This document shows positions 1 through 8,768 of a stretch of DNA of 64,000 nt, piece by piece. Location: positions 1 through 64,000 of the forward strand of contig NZ_LR590477.1 of the NCBI RefSeq assembly GCF_901482445.1, written 5' to 3'. The translations under genes were made by a program, and so were the position numbers. Source of the stretch: Neisseria lactamica. Its GTDB lineage: Bacteria > Pseudomonadota > Gammaproteobacteria > Burkholderiales > Neisseriaceae. Every line of letters begins with the position of its first letter. Position 1 is the first letter of the stretch. The notes beneath the pieces are model-generated. The model saw nothing but the letters and a program-made list of their open reading frames with translations, ran no database searches and was not told where the DNA came from.

Positions 1-518
1 GACATTCGGTAATTCTTCCTGTGGAACTGCATTCATGTTTGACTTGCTCTTTATGACGGAATAAATTTTACGGGCTGTCTGTTCATCCCCGTTTTAAGGC
101 TTCCGATGTCAGATAGAGGTTGTTTTCCACCGCATTCTGCCCGACCGCCCCTCCGGTTTGCGCCTCTGCCGGCGTGCCGCCCACGGCCGCGCCCGTCAGC
201 GATGCAATCACCCCGATCTTCGATTTGATTTCTTCTTTGATATGTTCCGGCAGCAGGTTGGCATTGAACTCGCCTGTTGCGGATCGATTGCGGTTTTACC
301 GTCGTTATAACCGTTGGGCAAGATGTTCCGCTGCTTTTTCAGCTGCAACCGCAGCCGAACCGCCGGCAGCAAAATTACCACCGGTTGACGCGGGCGATAG
401 CTGCTCCTAAAAGGAAATGTCCGACGGCTTGGGCGGTTTCGTTTTTGTTTTCACCGTGGCCGAATGTCCTGCCTATTGCTTCGGAGGCATAAGGCGCAGC
501 GGCATTGACTGCGCTTTG
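1..518 (-). pseudogene. Degenerate TpsA/CdiA C-terminal cassette fragment
   Basis: This stretch is a near-identical copy of 7321-7838, which encodes the pre-toxin region around the VENN motif and the first part of the EndoU-type tip of the large TpsA exoprotein. Compared with that copy it carries several single-base indels (a lost T near 50, extra C near 90, lost T/extra A near 280-310, extra G near 383), so no long frame survives. It has no start or signal sequence and runs off the left edge of the window. Homology stops at about 518; about 45 bp of unrelated DNA separates it from the IS element at 563. I read it as a decayed silent cassette that may still act as a recombination donor. Confidence 0.8.
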
Positions 519-602
519 TAACCCGCTAGCTCGGTAACGTTAAATAAAGGTCGTCTGAAACGTGAACTGGCCCCCAAATTTTGGACGCTCATAAAAGCCT
601 AT

Positions 603-1466
603 TCAGGCGCTCTGTGTAAGCTGGGTTCTGTATGCGACAGGACTCAGCTTTTTCAATTTCAAACTGCAACGCTCCCGGTTGTAGTAATCCATATAATCAT
701 CTATCTGTTTCATCAATTCGTCCACCGTCAATTCTCCTGCGTTATAGAAACACTCCGTCTTCAACACCGCAAAGAAACTCTCCATCGGTGCATTGTCCCA
801 ACAATTCGCCTTTCGCGACATGCTTTGAACCATGGAATGTTGGGCCAAGCAATTCCCTATACCCCGCCGTACGGTACAGCACGCCTTGGTCAGAATGAAG
901 CATTGTTCCTTTATCAGTCAGCCGGGGTGCGGCTTTTTCGAGCATTTCCTTCACCATTTCACTGTCGGCTCTGCGGCTCATGGCGTAGGCGACGATCTCG
1001 CGGTTGAACAAGTCCAAGATCGGCGAGAGGTACAGTTTGCCGTCCTTTCCTTTGAGTTCGGTCACGTCTGTCAGCCATTTTTCGTTGGGCTTTTTGGCTG
1101 TGAACCGACGTTTGAGGAGGTGTTCCGATATTTCGCCCATGGCGGGATGGCGGTAGGCTTTTTTTCGCCCGTATGAGGGCTTTCAGTCCTAGCTGTCTTA
1201 TCAACCGCGCCACTTTTTTGCGGTTCCAACCCAATGCTGCGGCAATGCGCCTTTGCCCGTATCGTCCTTTATGCCGCCGGTAGGTTTCGACGAGGAGGGC
1301 TTTGTCGGCTTCATCGGGGTCGGGTCGGTCTTGGTGGTGGTAGTAAAAGCTGCTTTTGGGCAGGTTTGCGATGTGTAGCAGGTATTTGAGCGGGTGTTGC
1401 GCCCTCAGTGTTTGGACGGTTTGGCTTTGTTCTTTTCGGTCCGCTTTTTGCTGAGGGCTTTTAACT
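603..1466 (-). pseudogene. IS3-family transposase OrfB, two frameshifts
   Basis: The DDE integrase half of the element is spread over three frames. The first piece has the typical OrfB opening (KSSFYYHH, GRYGQRRIAAAL). The second begins after a run of seven A on the coding strand near 1165 (six would keep frame) and holds NEKWLTDVTEL and HSDQG. The third begins near 845 and holds SRKANCWDNAPMESFF with the catalytic Glu region and ends at 603. All motifs are present in order, so this is a recently disabled transposase rather than an old relic. Sequencing error at homopolymers is a lesser alternative for the first break. Confidence 0.8.
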
Positions 1467-1755
1467 CCTTTAGGTAGGCAACCTTTGCGCGCATATAGCA
1501 CAACTCTTCGATAAGCTCCGCCTGTGTTTTTTCGTGGTCGGGTTTGTCGGCGATGAAGGGGTTTTTGCGGTGGTCGGTCATGGTTTTGGATTGGGGATGT
1601 TCGAGTGCGCCGACGCCGCCTTCTTGATAGGCGCGTATCCATCGTCGCAGGTGGGTTCGGGAGATGCCGTAGTGGTCTGCGGTACGCTGTTGGCTGCGTA
1701 TATGCAGGTAGTAGAGTACGGCTTGGTATTTGAAGTGTAATGTATATTTGCTCAT
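1405..1755 (-). CDS. IS3-family transposase OrfA
   Basis: A 116-residue protein with an N-terminal helix-turn-helix (residues about 20-50, containing YGISRTHLRRWIRAYQEGG), the DNA-binding subunit of IS150-type elements. The lysine-rich C-terminus and a leucine/alanine-rich stretch fit the leucine-zipper part of OrfA. In this family OrfA is joined to OrfB by programmed -1 frameshifting. The OrfA frame itself is intact. Confidence 0.8.
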   Translation of the reverse strand: MSKYTLHFKYQAVLYYLHIRSQQRTADHYGISRTHLRRWIRAYQEGGVGALEHPQSKTMTDHRKNPFIADKPDHEKTQAELIEELCYMRAKVAYLKELKALSKKRTEKNKAKPSKH

Positions 1756-1814
1756 AAAAAAACTGCACCTTGTGAGTTGGAGGGGATGTGTCCAACTTTT
1801 GGGGTGCAGTTCAG

Positions 1815-1887
1815 TTTTCAGACGGCCTCTTAGCTCAAACCTTGTGCTAATTGTTGAGTTTAGGTTTCATATGGGCTACGGCTTGCT
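1815..1887. repeat. Cassette-end repeat, short copy
   Basis: Matches 5421-5521: both start TTTTCAGACGGCCTCTTAGC (with a DUS core) and end in the same 36-bp tail finishing GGGCTACGGCTTGCT. The middle differs: this copy is short, while the other carries about 30 bp with a GTGTGCG/CGCACAC hairpin. The tail is the 3' end of the TpsA-leader remnant described at 5494-5626. The stop codon of the SUKH gene overlaps its last two bases. Confidence 0.75.
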
Positions 1888-2539
1888 AAATTTCATTTAA
1901 AAAATCAGGATTTTCAAATAACTTGTAAATAAAACTCTCTATTGAGTCAGCTAACGGATTTTCCATATCCCATATCCAATAGACAGGTTGTTTAGGCTTA
2001 TTTAAATTTCGCCTATCAAAACAAATAAAATATTCACTAAATCTTTCGAAAAATGGTACTTGATATGGTTCAATAACAAAATTAGAAGAAACTTGTTCTG
2101 ATTCCCCAACCAATATATCTAAAATAGATAAAGGATCCATAATTCGATTATCAGACTCTGATCGAATACTTCCACTTTCATTTACAGTAAGAAAACCATA
2201 ACCAATTTCTTTCCAAAAGCAGAATAAATCATATGGAATTTGGATATGCTTTTCTAACTCTAGAAAATCACTATCTGGTAATTTAAAAAATAGATTTTTC
2301 TCTTGGCATAATGAATATTCGTCGAAATTATTCACAATAATAGAAGAATTTTTTATTCGTTCAAACATATTATCTATCCAATCAGGATACCTAGCTGGAG
2401 TAATGTTTTGCCAAATATTACCACCATTATTTTCTAATGGTTGAATATGGTGAGCATCATACTTACTTCCTGTTGGCTTTATAAGCCTACCAGTTCTGGA
2501 AGATATTAAAAAACACGTGCTTGATGCATCTTTAAACAT
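1886..2539 (-). CDS. SUKH (SMI1/KNR4)-like immunity protein fused to HNH toxin remnant
   Basis: A 217-residue frame with two unlike parts. Residues about 1-55 contain YDAHHIQPLENNGGNIWQN, the His-His signature and Asn-rich loop of HNH/EndoVII-type toxin tips. From about residue 58 (a Met, MFERIKNSS) the sequence has the SMI1/KNR4 fold signature, with IPYDLFCFWKEIGYGFL and a long acidic C-terminal half, the common immunity fold of polymorphic toxin loci. I infer that the tip of a lost toxin has been left in frame with its immunity gene, and that the working start may be the internal Met. The gene is very AT-rich compared with the core genome. It lies 34 bp after the Imm42-like gene on the same strand, a position typical of accumulated orphan immunity genes. 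Confidence 0.65.
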   Translation of the reverse strand: MFKDASSTCFLISSRTGRLIKPTGSKYDAHHIQPLENNGGNIWQNITPARYPDWIDNMFERIKNSSIIVNNFDEYSLCQEKNLFFKLPDSDFLELEKHIQIPYDLFCFWKEIGYGFLTVNESGSIRSESDNRIMDPLSILDILVGESEQVSSNFVIEPYQVPFFERFSEYFICFDRRNLNKPKQPVYWIWDMENPLADSIESFIYKLFENPDFLNEI

Positions 2540-2573
2540 AGATTTTATGTGAGATAAATTTCATCATTATCAT

Positions 2574-3065
2574 TTAAATATAATTAAATTTCATAATTAT
2601 TTTTTCCATAATATTTTTTATATATCCTTTTTTAAACACCGATTCCTTAACAATATTATCATTTAAATATAATAATTTTTCATTATGCTTATTAGATAAA
2701 TACCAAATATTGTCTTTTTCTTCAGGGTTATCAATATATTCTGTTATACAGTATTTCCAATATGAATAAGATTCCTCTTCTGATAATTCCATATTACGAT
2801 AATGAACAGCATCGTTCAAAAAAACATATGCATTACAATAGTCTAAGTTAAATAAATTAGGGCACTCTAGATCATCAATTATTGAAATAAACTGTTGTAT
2901 GCTACGCAAAGAATTTGGTAAAAAAGTAGATGTATTTGGTAGTTCTTGAGGAATCATGTCTCCATTCACAAAAAATGTAAAAATCCCTTCGGAAAAATTT
3001 TCTGAACTCCATTCGTCTATCTCCTCAATCCAAATTGCAAATTTATATGGATTCCCAAAAATCAT
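2574..3065 (-). CDS. Imm42-like immunity protein
   Basis: A 163-residue AT-rich acidic protein beginning MIFGNPYKFAIWIEEIDEW, with GIFTFFVNGDMIP soon after. This opening resembles the Imm42 family of immunity proteins from polymorphic toxin systems (recognised from memory, not searched). It starts 23 bp after the stop of the silent toxin cassette at 3089, the standard place for a cognate immunity gene, so it is probably the antidote to that toxin tip. It has no signal peptide and would act in the cytoplasm. Confidence 0.6.
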   Translation of the reverse strand: MIFGNPYKFAIWIEEIDEWSSENFSEGIFTFFVNGDMIPQELPNTSTFLPNSLRSIQQFISIIDDLECPNLFNLDYCNAYVFLNDAVHYRNMELSEEESYSYWKYCITEYIDNPEEKDNIWYLSNKHNEKLLYLNDNIVKESVFKKGYIKNIMEKIIMKFNYI

Positions 3066-3088
3066 TTAGAATACTCCTTGAATAAAAT

Positions 3089-5296
3089 TTATTTTCCAGG
3101 AATACCCAATTTTCTACGCAATTGGATATTAAGTTTATCTATTCTATTCCTGTTTAAAATTCCTGCCCAGTGATACAAATTCCTGTTATTGCCAGTACCT
3201 GAAAAAAATTGATGCACTTCACCAGTTGATTTATCAAAAGTAACCCTCATACCGTCTTTAACGGAAATTGACTGTTGAAATAATTCTAAAGAATTTTTAG
3301 GTTCTAATGATGCTTCATGTCCAGGTCTTTTCCCACCGTGTCCTAATGAGTGTTTTTCATTAGATTGATATTTTAATTCATAGCTATCTTTACCCTCTCT
3401 AAAAGTTACTGTGGTTTCAGATGGAACAGGTACAGATGATCCTGTGCTTGATTCTTTATGTGGCCTTAAATCATTTCTCGAATAATTCTTCGACGCCAAT
3501 GCCGTATCCGGAATCCTGCCCCCCTTCGCAACATTGCCGTTTACAGGAATACGGATATTCCCCACACCCGCCAACAAAGGATCACTGCCTGTAACATTCG
3601 ACCTTATGTTTCCCAGATTGCGGCGGGCTTGATCTATTGCGGCCTTCATTTTTTCTGTATTTTTAGCGGCTTTGGCTGCCTGATAAGCTTTTTCGGCTTG
3701 ATGGACTTTTCTGGCAGCATCTCCATAAAGTGGAATTATTCCTACAGTAGCAAAGAAATAATCGCCTTTGGTTTCTGCTTCTGCAAAACCTTTTATATCT
3801 CCGATAACTGGAATAAAGTCAATCAAAAAGTTAATAGCCTGGAGTTGTTCTGTTCGTAATTGCGAATAAGCGGCAGGATTTTCTTTCATTAAAGCCTGAT
3901 CTTTTTTCCAAGCAGAATATGATATACCCACTGAATTATTCTCCACCGCATTCTGCCCGACCGCCCCTCCGGTTTGCGCCTCTGCCGGCGTGCCGCCCAC
4001 GGCCGCGCCCGTCAGCGATGCAATCACCCCGCTCTTCGATTTGATTTCTTCTTTGATATGTTCCGGCAGCAGGTTGGCATTGAACTCGCCTGTTTGCGGA
4101 TCGATTGCGGTTTTACCGTCGTTATACCGTTGGGCAAGATGTTCCGCTGCTTTTTCAGCTGCAACTGCAGCCGAGCCGCCGGCAGCAAAATTACCACCGT
4201 TGACGCGGGCAATAGCTGCTCCTAAAAGGAAATGTCCGACGGCTTGGGCGGTTTCGTTTTTGTTTTCACCGTGTCCAAATGTCCTGCCTATTGCTTCGGA
4301 GGCATAAGGCGCAGCGGCATTGACTGCGCTTTGCAATCCGCTTTGACCACCAAGCAGACCGGTCGCGAGGGTGATGCCGGCATTAAGGGCACGGCTGTGT
4401 TTACCTCCCACCCCCCAATTTTGGGCTTCGGCATCGGCTTTGCGATAGGTTTCTGAGTAGTTGATTAGGATTTTTTGCCGTTCGGTTTCGTCCAGTTTGG
4501 CGTAGGCTTCATAGCTACCGTCATTTTGGGCTTTCAGACGGCCTTCGAACTCCGATTCGGCTTTGGCTTTATTTTCTGCAGCGGTTTTTTGGCGGTTGCT
4601 GCTGAAAGTGTGCGCAGCGGTTACTATATCGGAAGTTGCTTTAGCTATAATCTGTTGCTTTTCGGTAATCTTGGCTAAATCGGGCAGAGCCGCAACAGCA
4701 CGGTGTGCGTTACTGCTGTCACTATTGATACCCAGTTCTTGCGTAGTGGTCTCTTTGCCGCCGATGTTCAGACGGCCTTCGCTCAGGGTAGCATAGGTGG
4801 TGCTGTTGTCGCCGCCTTTTTCATATTGCGGCAAGCCGGGGTTGAAGTCGGTACCATTTTTGCCTGCAGAGCGTGCAAATGCCTTACCTAAGTTTGTTTG
4901 ACGGAAGTCGGCGTTGTCGGGGGGTTCAGAGGGGCTGTCGCTACCGTAACTACCGCTCAAGCTGACATTGGATGCGCTATAACTGCTTTGGTTTTGAATA
5001 TTTTCAAAAGTAAGACGTTTGGCAGTTAATTCATTTTGCTCCTTCGGCGCGGTAGAGGTAATGGCTCCGCCTTTTAGGTGGATGCTGTCGGCCTCGATGT
5101 GGTAGCCGCCTTCTCCTGCAAAAAGTCCGGATTGGATAGCCGCACTGTCACTGCTGCCTGAAGCTTTGCTTTGGTTGAAGTTGCCCGAAGCCTCCCAGGC
5201 GGTGCCCAAGGAAACTTGTACACGTACGCCGGCGCCGGTTTGTTTGTTGTCCTGTTCGGTATGGTAATGTAAGCGGGCAATTATAGCAATGCACAA
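3089..5296 (-). pseudogene. Silent TpsA/CdiA C-terminal toxin cassette (no start)
   Basis: An open frame of 735 codons without a plausible start: only TTG begins it and there is no signal or TPS domain. From residue 13 on (TEQDNKQTGAGVRVQV) it matches the large TpsA protein at 8768-7440 almost exactly, through the pre-toxin region to the VENN motif (about 3936). Beyond VENN the sequence differs completely: a Gly/Pro-rich hydrophobic segment (LIDFIPVIGDIKG, like pre-toxin segments) and a C-terminal domain with KHSLGHGGKRPGHEASLEPK and HQFFSGTGNNRN that I do not recognise. Here the G6 tract (4411-4416) keeps frame, unlike the expressed copy. It is best read as a donor cassette which recombination could place behind the full gene, giving a new toxin specificity. 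Confidence 0.8.
3936..5266 (-). repeat. 1.33-kb direct repeat, silent copy
   Basis: Near-identical to 7440-8768. It spans the coding sequence from the TEQDNKQ segment to the VENN motif. It starts abruptly at GGTATGGT (5259-5266), where the full gene continues upstream and this copy does not. Such long shared sequence next to different tips is the substrate expected for tip exchange by homologous recombination. Confidence 0.9.
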
Positions 5297-5420
5297 AAAC
5301 AGACAAAAAGATAAAAAAACGCCATAAATGAAAATTTAATCACATGTTTATAGGATATGGAAAAGAGGAAGCGAAATCTGAAGCCGTCTGAAAACAACCA
5401 TAGGCAAAACCCATTTGTTA

Positions 5421-5521
5421 TTTTCAGACGGCCTCTTAGCTCAAACCTTGAGAACCGCATGTGTGCGTTCCGCACACATCTTACTTGTTGAGTTTAGGTT
5501 TCATATGGGCTACGGCTTGCT
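5421..5521. repeat. Cassette-end repeat, long copy with hairpin
   Basis: Longer version of the repeat at 1815-1887. It includes a DUS core and a perfect hairpin with 9-base arms ATGTGTGCG / CGCACACAT (about 5459-5479). It lies downstream of the ESPR remnant and upstream (in transcription) of the silent cassette. Confidence 0.7.
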
Positions 5522-5626
5522 GAATCACTATCGGCACAGCTTTTACCTTCGCACTTCACATTCTCTGCAACAACCATCAGGCAGCCACGACAAAAGTTGA
5601 AGATGACGCGATAGGGTTTTGTTCAT
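5494..5626 (-). pseudogene. TpsA leader (ESPR) remnant, frameshifted
   Basis: Starting at ATG 5626 the minus strand reads MNKTLS then, after a one-base shift, VIFNFCRGCLMVVAENVK and CEGKSCADSDSASRSPYET, ending in TAA at 5494-5496. This is the extended signal peptide region of TpsA-type proteins; the intact gene in this window begins MNRTLYKVVFNKHRNCMIAV. Nothing of the hydrophobic signal core or TPS domain follows. It is a truncated 5' end of a second exoprotein gene, and its last bases form the cassette-end repeat. Confidence 0.7.
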
Positions 5627-5644
5627 GATTTTAGTTCCTTGATT

Positions 5645-5674
5645 TTTATAGAATGATTGCAAATAATTGGACAA
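5645..5674 (-). promoter_or_regulatory. Sigma-70 promoter before ESPR remnant
   Basis: On the minus strand TTGTCC (5674-5669) and TATAAA (5650-5645) are separated by 18 bp, followed by AAGGA and ATG at 5626. A promoter and ribosome site are therefore kept in front of the broken leader and could transcribe into the silent cassette downstream. Not tested. Confidence 0.45.
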
Positions 5675-5731
5675 TATTATTCTAAATCAAGGATCTTATC
5701 TAAATCAAAGGATTGCTGCCATTCGTTTATG

Positions 5732-5756
5732 AGAACTTGTATTCAATACAAGTTCT
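5732..5756. other. Perfect hairpin after EndoU immunity gene
   Basis: Arms AGAACTTGTAT and ATACAAGTTCT around TCA form an 11-bp perfect stem. It lies about 85 bp beyond the immunity gene stop. There is no T-run, so it may be an operator or an mRNA 3' stabiliser rather than an intrinsic terminator. Confidence 0.4.
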
Positions 5757-5840
5757 AACATCTTAATCATGGCACAGCGTATAAGCGTGGATTTGCAGTC
5801 CAATCTATATCGCTGATTCTATTCATTAAGCTAATTATGC

Positions 5841-6260
5841 TTATTCCTCAATCACAGTCTCCACCACCGAATGAATACTTTTAGGCAATTGCAAAAAAGC
5901 ATTCCAAGCAATTAAAGCAGTTTTAAAAGTATGCAGCGAACAGCTTAAATCAGGCCAGCCGTCTTCTTCATCAAATTCGTTGTGATAGAAAACTACTTTT
6001 TCAGCAGAAATATCCCAGCAAAAACCTTGTCCACCTCCTGAATAAACTTCATTGGGATTATTTTCTGCTTGATAGATAAATTCTAAATTTTCATCTATGT
6101 CTTTTTGTAGATAAAGGTCTCCTGTTAAAACATAAATAATATATTGATACACTGTTCCTCGTGTATTTATCTTTTGATTAGAAGAATTATCTAAAAACTG
6201 GCAGTAGTTAAATAATTCACCAGAACTAAACTGATCATAAAAACATTTTATTTTATACAT
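5841..6260 (-). CDS. Putative immunity protein for EndoU-type toxin
   Basis: A 139-residue AT-rich protein starting MYKIKCFYDQFSSGELF, acidic (NEFDEEDGWPDLS), with no signal peptide or membrane segment. It starts 26 bp after the end of the EndoU-domain frame on the same strand, the fixed place of the cognate immunity gene in CdiA and MafB loci. I do not recognise the family. The function is inferred from position, size and composition only. Confidence 0.6.
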   Translation of the reverse strand: MYKIKCFYDQFSSGELFNYCQFLDNSSNQKINTRGTVYQYIIYVLTGDLYLQKDIDENLEFIYQAENNPNEVYSGGGQGFCWDISAEKVVFYHNEFDEEDGWPDLSCSLHTFKTALIAWNAFLQLPKSIHSVVETVIEE

Positions 6261-6286
6261 TTAAAAACACCTTTTTAATCAATACT

Positions 6287-7921
6287 TCATTTACTATTAT
6301 AAAGTGGATAAGCTGTTCGATTAGGTTCCGTAAATCCTTCTATTTCAACACCAGATTTACTTGTACCTCTCCATTTTTGACCTTCTAATTCCTTTCTTTT
6401 CTCCCAAGCCGAAGTAACTTCAGCCCTAATTCTAGCCTCATCCCAATCTTTTGGGAACATGGTGTGCTTGGTCATCACTTTCCCACCTTTTTTCGTTTTC
6501 ACCTCCCAACTTCCATCAGGCTTTTTAATTTCCACTGTCGCTTGATAAACCCCATGTTTATCAGGTGCCGAGGTTTGTTGTATCACCCGTACATCACCAC
6601 GGGTTAGACTATGCCCTCCTGTTACTGTGCCTTTCTTATTGATATCACCACCTATAAAATGATTAAAATCTAACCCTGTTTTATTTTCCCATTCTCGTTG
6701 CGCATGGGCTTTAAACTGACTACTCTGACTCCTTCTTCTCGTTTCCTGAACATTTTTCTCCACCTGCTCACGAGTTGTCAATTTATTAAGCTTCCTATCA
6801 ACCTCCCATCTCGGTTTTGCATCAGACACAGGCTTAGCCTTAGGCATACCGGCTCCTGATTTACCCACACTGAACAAATCTATAGAAAACTGAACATATT
6901 CCGCAGCCTGCTCCGACAGCCCCAACTGCTTCAAGGTCTGAACCGTAATCGTCGGTCGTTGTTCGCTGGCTTTTTTTCCGAAGTTCTTCGCCCCAGTAAT
7001 GACATGATCGTAGGAAGACGTTACACCAACCAAAGCGGCGGCACAGCCTAAGCCGAAAGTCTCGGCACAAGATCCGCCTCCGGCTACTCCTGAAAGAACA
7101 ACACCCAAACTGCCCGAAACGATTTCAGCCCCGGGTGAGATGTAGCGGTGCAGGATACTTTTGTCTTCCCTATCCAGCTTTTCGTACTCAGCCTTCAAAT
7201 AAGAGGCTACTAAATCAGGATGTTGATTTAGGTAATATAAGGATTCTTTTTCTAAGTCCTTAAACCGACTGTCAAAGCGTTGGTCTTGGGTAAATTCGAT
7301 AATGCGTCCTATATTTTGACGACATTCGGTAATTCTTCCTGTGGAACTGCATTCATGTTTGACTTGCTCTTTTATGACGGAATAAATTTTACGGGCTGTC
7401 TGTTCATCCCGTTTTAAGGCTTCCGATGTCAGATAGAGGTTGTTTTCCACCGCATTCTGCCCGACCGCCCCTCCGGTTTGCGCCTCTGCCGGCGTGCCGC
7501 CCACGGCCGCGCCCGTCAGCGATGCAATCACCCCGATCTTCGATTTGATTTCTTCTTTGATATGTTCCGGCAGCAGGTTGGCATTGAACTCGCCTGTTTG
7601 CGGATCGATTGCGGTTTTACCGTCGTTATACCGTTGGGCAAGATGTTCCGCTGCTTTTTCAGCTGCAACCGCAGCCGAACCGCCGGCAGCAAAATTACCA
7701 CCGTTGACGCGGGCGATAGCTGCTCCTAAAAGGAAATGTCCGACGGCTTGGGCGGTTTCGTTTTTGTTTTCACCGTGTCCAAATGTCCTGCCTATTGCTT
7801 CGGAGGCATAAGGCGCAGCGGCATTGACTGCGCTTTGCAATCCGCTTTGACCACCAAGCAGACCGGTCGCGAGGGTGATGCCGGCATTAAGGGCACGGCT
7901 GTGTTTACCTCCCACCCCCAA
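6287..7921 (-). pseudogene. TpsA/CdiA C-terminal part with EndoU-type nuclease tip, out of frame
   Basis: This frame continues the large exoprotein after the G5 slip at 7915-7919. It holds the last part of the pre-toxin repeat (HSRALNAGITLATGLLGG), the VENN motif (about 7446) and a tip of about 385 residues. The last 150 residues carry the EndoU signature: GGHSLTRGDVRVIQQ, then a Lys-rich strand, KHTMFPKDWDEARI, SGVEIEGFTEPN and TAYPLY, with the two His and the Lys expected at an EndoU active site. EndoU tips in CdiA and MafB toxins are RNases. In the present frame state the tip has no start and would not be made unless the tract changes length or the ribosome slips. The matching silent copy has G6 and reads through. 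Confidence 0.85.
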
Positions 7922-8768
7922 TTTTGGGCTTCGGCATCGGCTTTGCGATAGGTTTCTGAGTAGTTGATTAGGATTTTTTGCCGTTCGGTTTCGTCCAGTT
8001 TGGCGTAGGCTTCATAGCTGCCGTCATTTTGGGCTTTCAGACGACCTTCGAACTCCGATTCGGCTTTGGCTTTATTTTTTGCAGCGGTTTTTTGGCGGTT
8101 GCTGCTGAAAGTGTGCGCAGCGGATACTATATCGGAAGTTGCTTTAGCTATAATCTGTTGCTTTTCAGTAATCTTGGCTAAATCGGGCAGAGCCGCAACA
8201 GCACGGTGTGCGTTACTGCTGTCACTATTGATACCCAGTTCTTGCGTAGTGGTCTCTTTGCCGCCGATGTTCAGACGGCCTTCGCTCAGGGTAGCATAGG
8301 TGGTGCTGTTGTCGCCGCCTTTTTCATATTGCGGCAAGCCGGGGTTGAAGTCGGTACCATTTTTGCCTGCAGAGCGTGCAAATGCCTTACCTAAGTTTGT
8401 TTGACGGAAGTCGGCGTTGTCGGGGGTTTCAGAGGGGCTGTCGCTACCGTAACTACCGCTCAAGCTGACATTGGATGCGCTATAACTGCTTTGGTTTTGA
8501 ATATTTTCAAAAGTAAGACGTTTGGCAGTTAATTCATTTTGCTCCTTCGGCGCGGTAGAGGTAATGGCTCCGCCTTTTAGGTGGATGCTGTCGGCCTCGA
8601 TGTGGTAGCCGCCTTCTCCTGCAAAAAGTCCGGATTGGATAGCCGCACTGTCACTGCTGCCTGAAGCTTTGCTTTGGTTGAAGTTGCCCGAAGCCTCCCA
8701 GGCGGTGCCCAAGGAAACTTGTACACGTACGCCGGCGCCGGTTTGTTTGTTGTCCTGTTCGGTATGGT
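7440..8768 (-). repeat. 1.33-kb direct repeat, copy inside tpsA
   Basis: Copy of 3936-5266 inside the expressed gene. Differences are few; the important one is a one-base deletion in the G tract (five rather than six), which causes the frameshift of the main gene. Confidence 0.9.

Larger units (their letters stand above)
563..1813 (-). mobile_element. IS3-family (IS150-like group) insertion sequence
   Basis: A 1251-bp element bounded by imperfect 24-bp inverted repeats at 563-586 and 1790-1813; both ends read TGAACTG..CCCAAA..TTGGAC going inward. It contains a short helix-turn-helix OrfA and an OrfB with the integrase DDE fold, the two-frame layout of the IS3 family. OrfB is broken twice, so the copy is probably immobile. 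I see no convincing short target duplication. It lies between a decayed cassette fragment and the repeat that closes the SUKH immunity gene. The exact IS name cannot be given without a search. Confidence 0.85.

Noticed and set aside
5074..5280. Small minus-strand frame within the silent cassette
   Set aside because: Alternative frame of the TpsA repeat region, repeated identically at 8577-8777.
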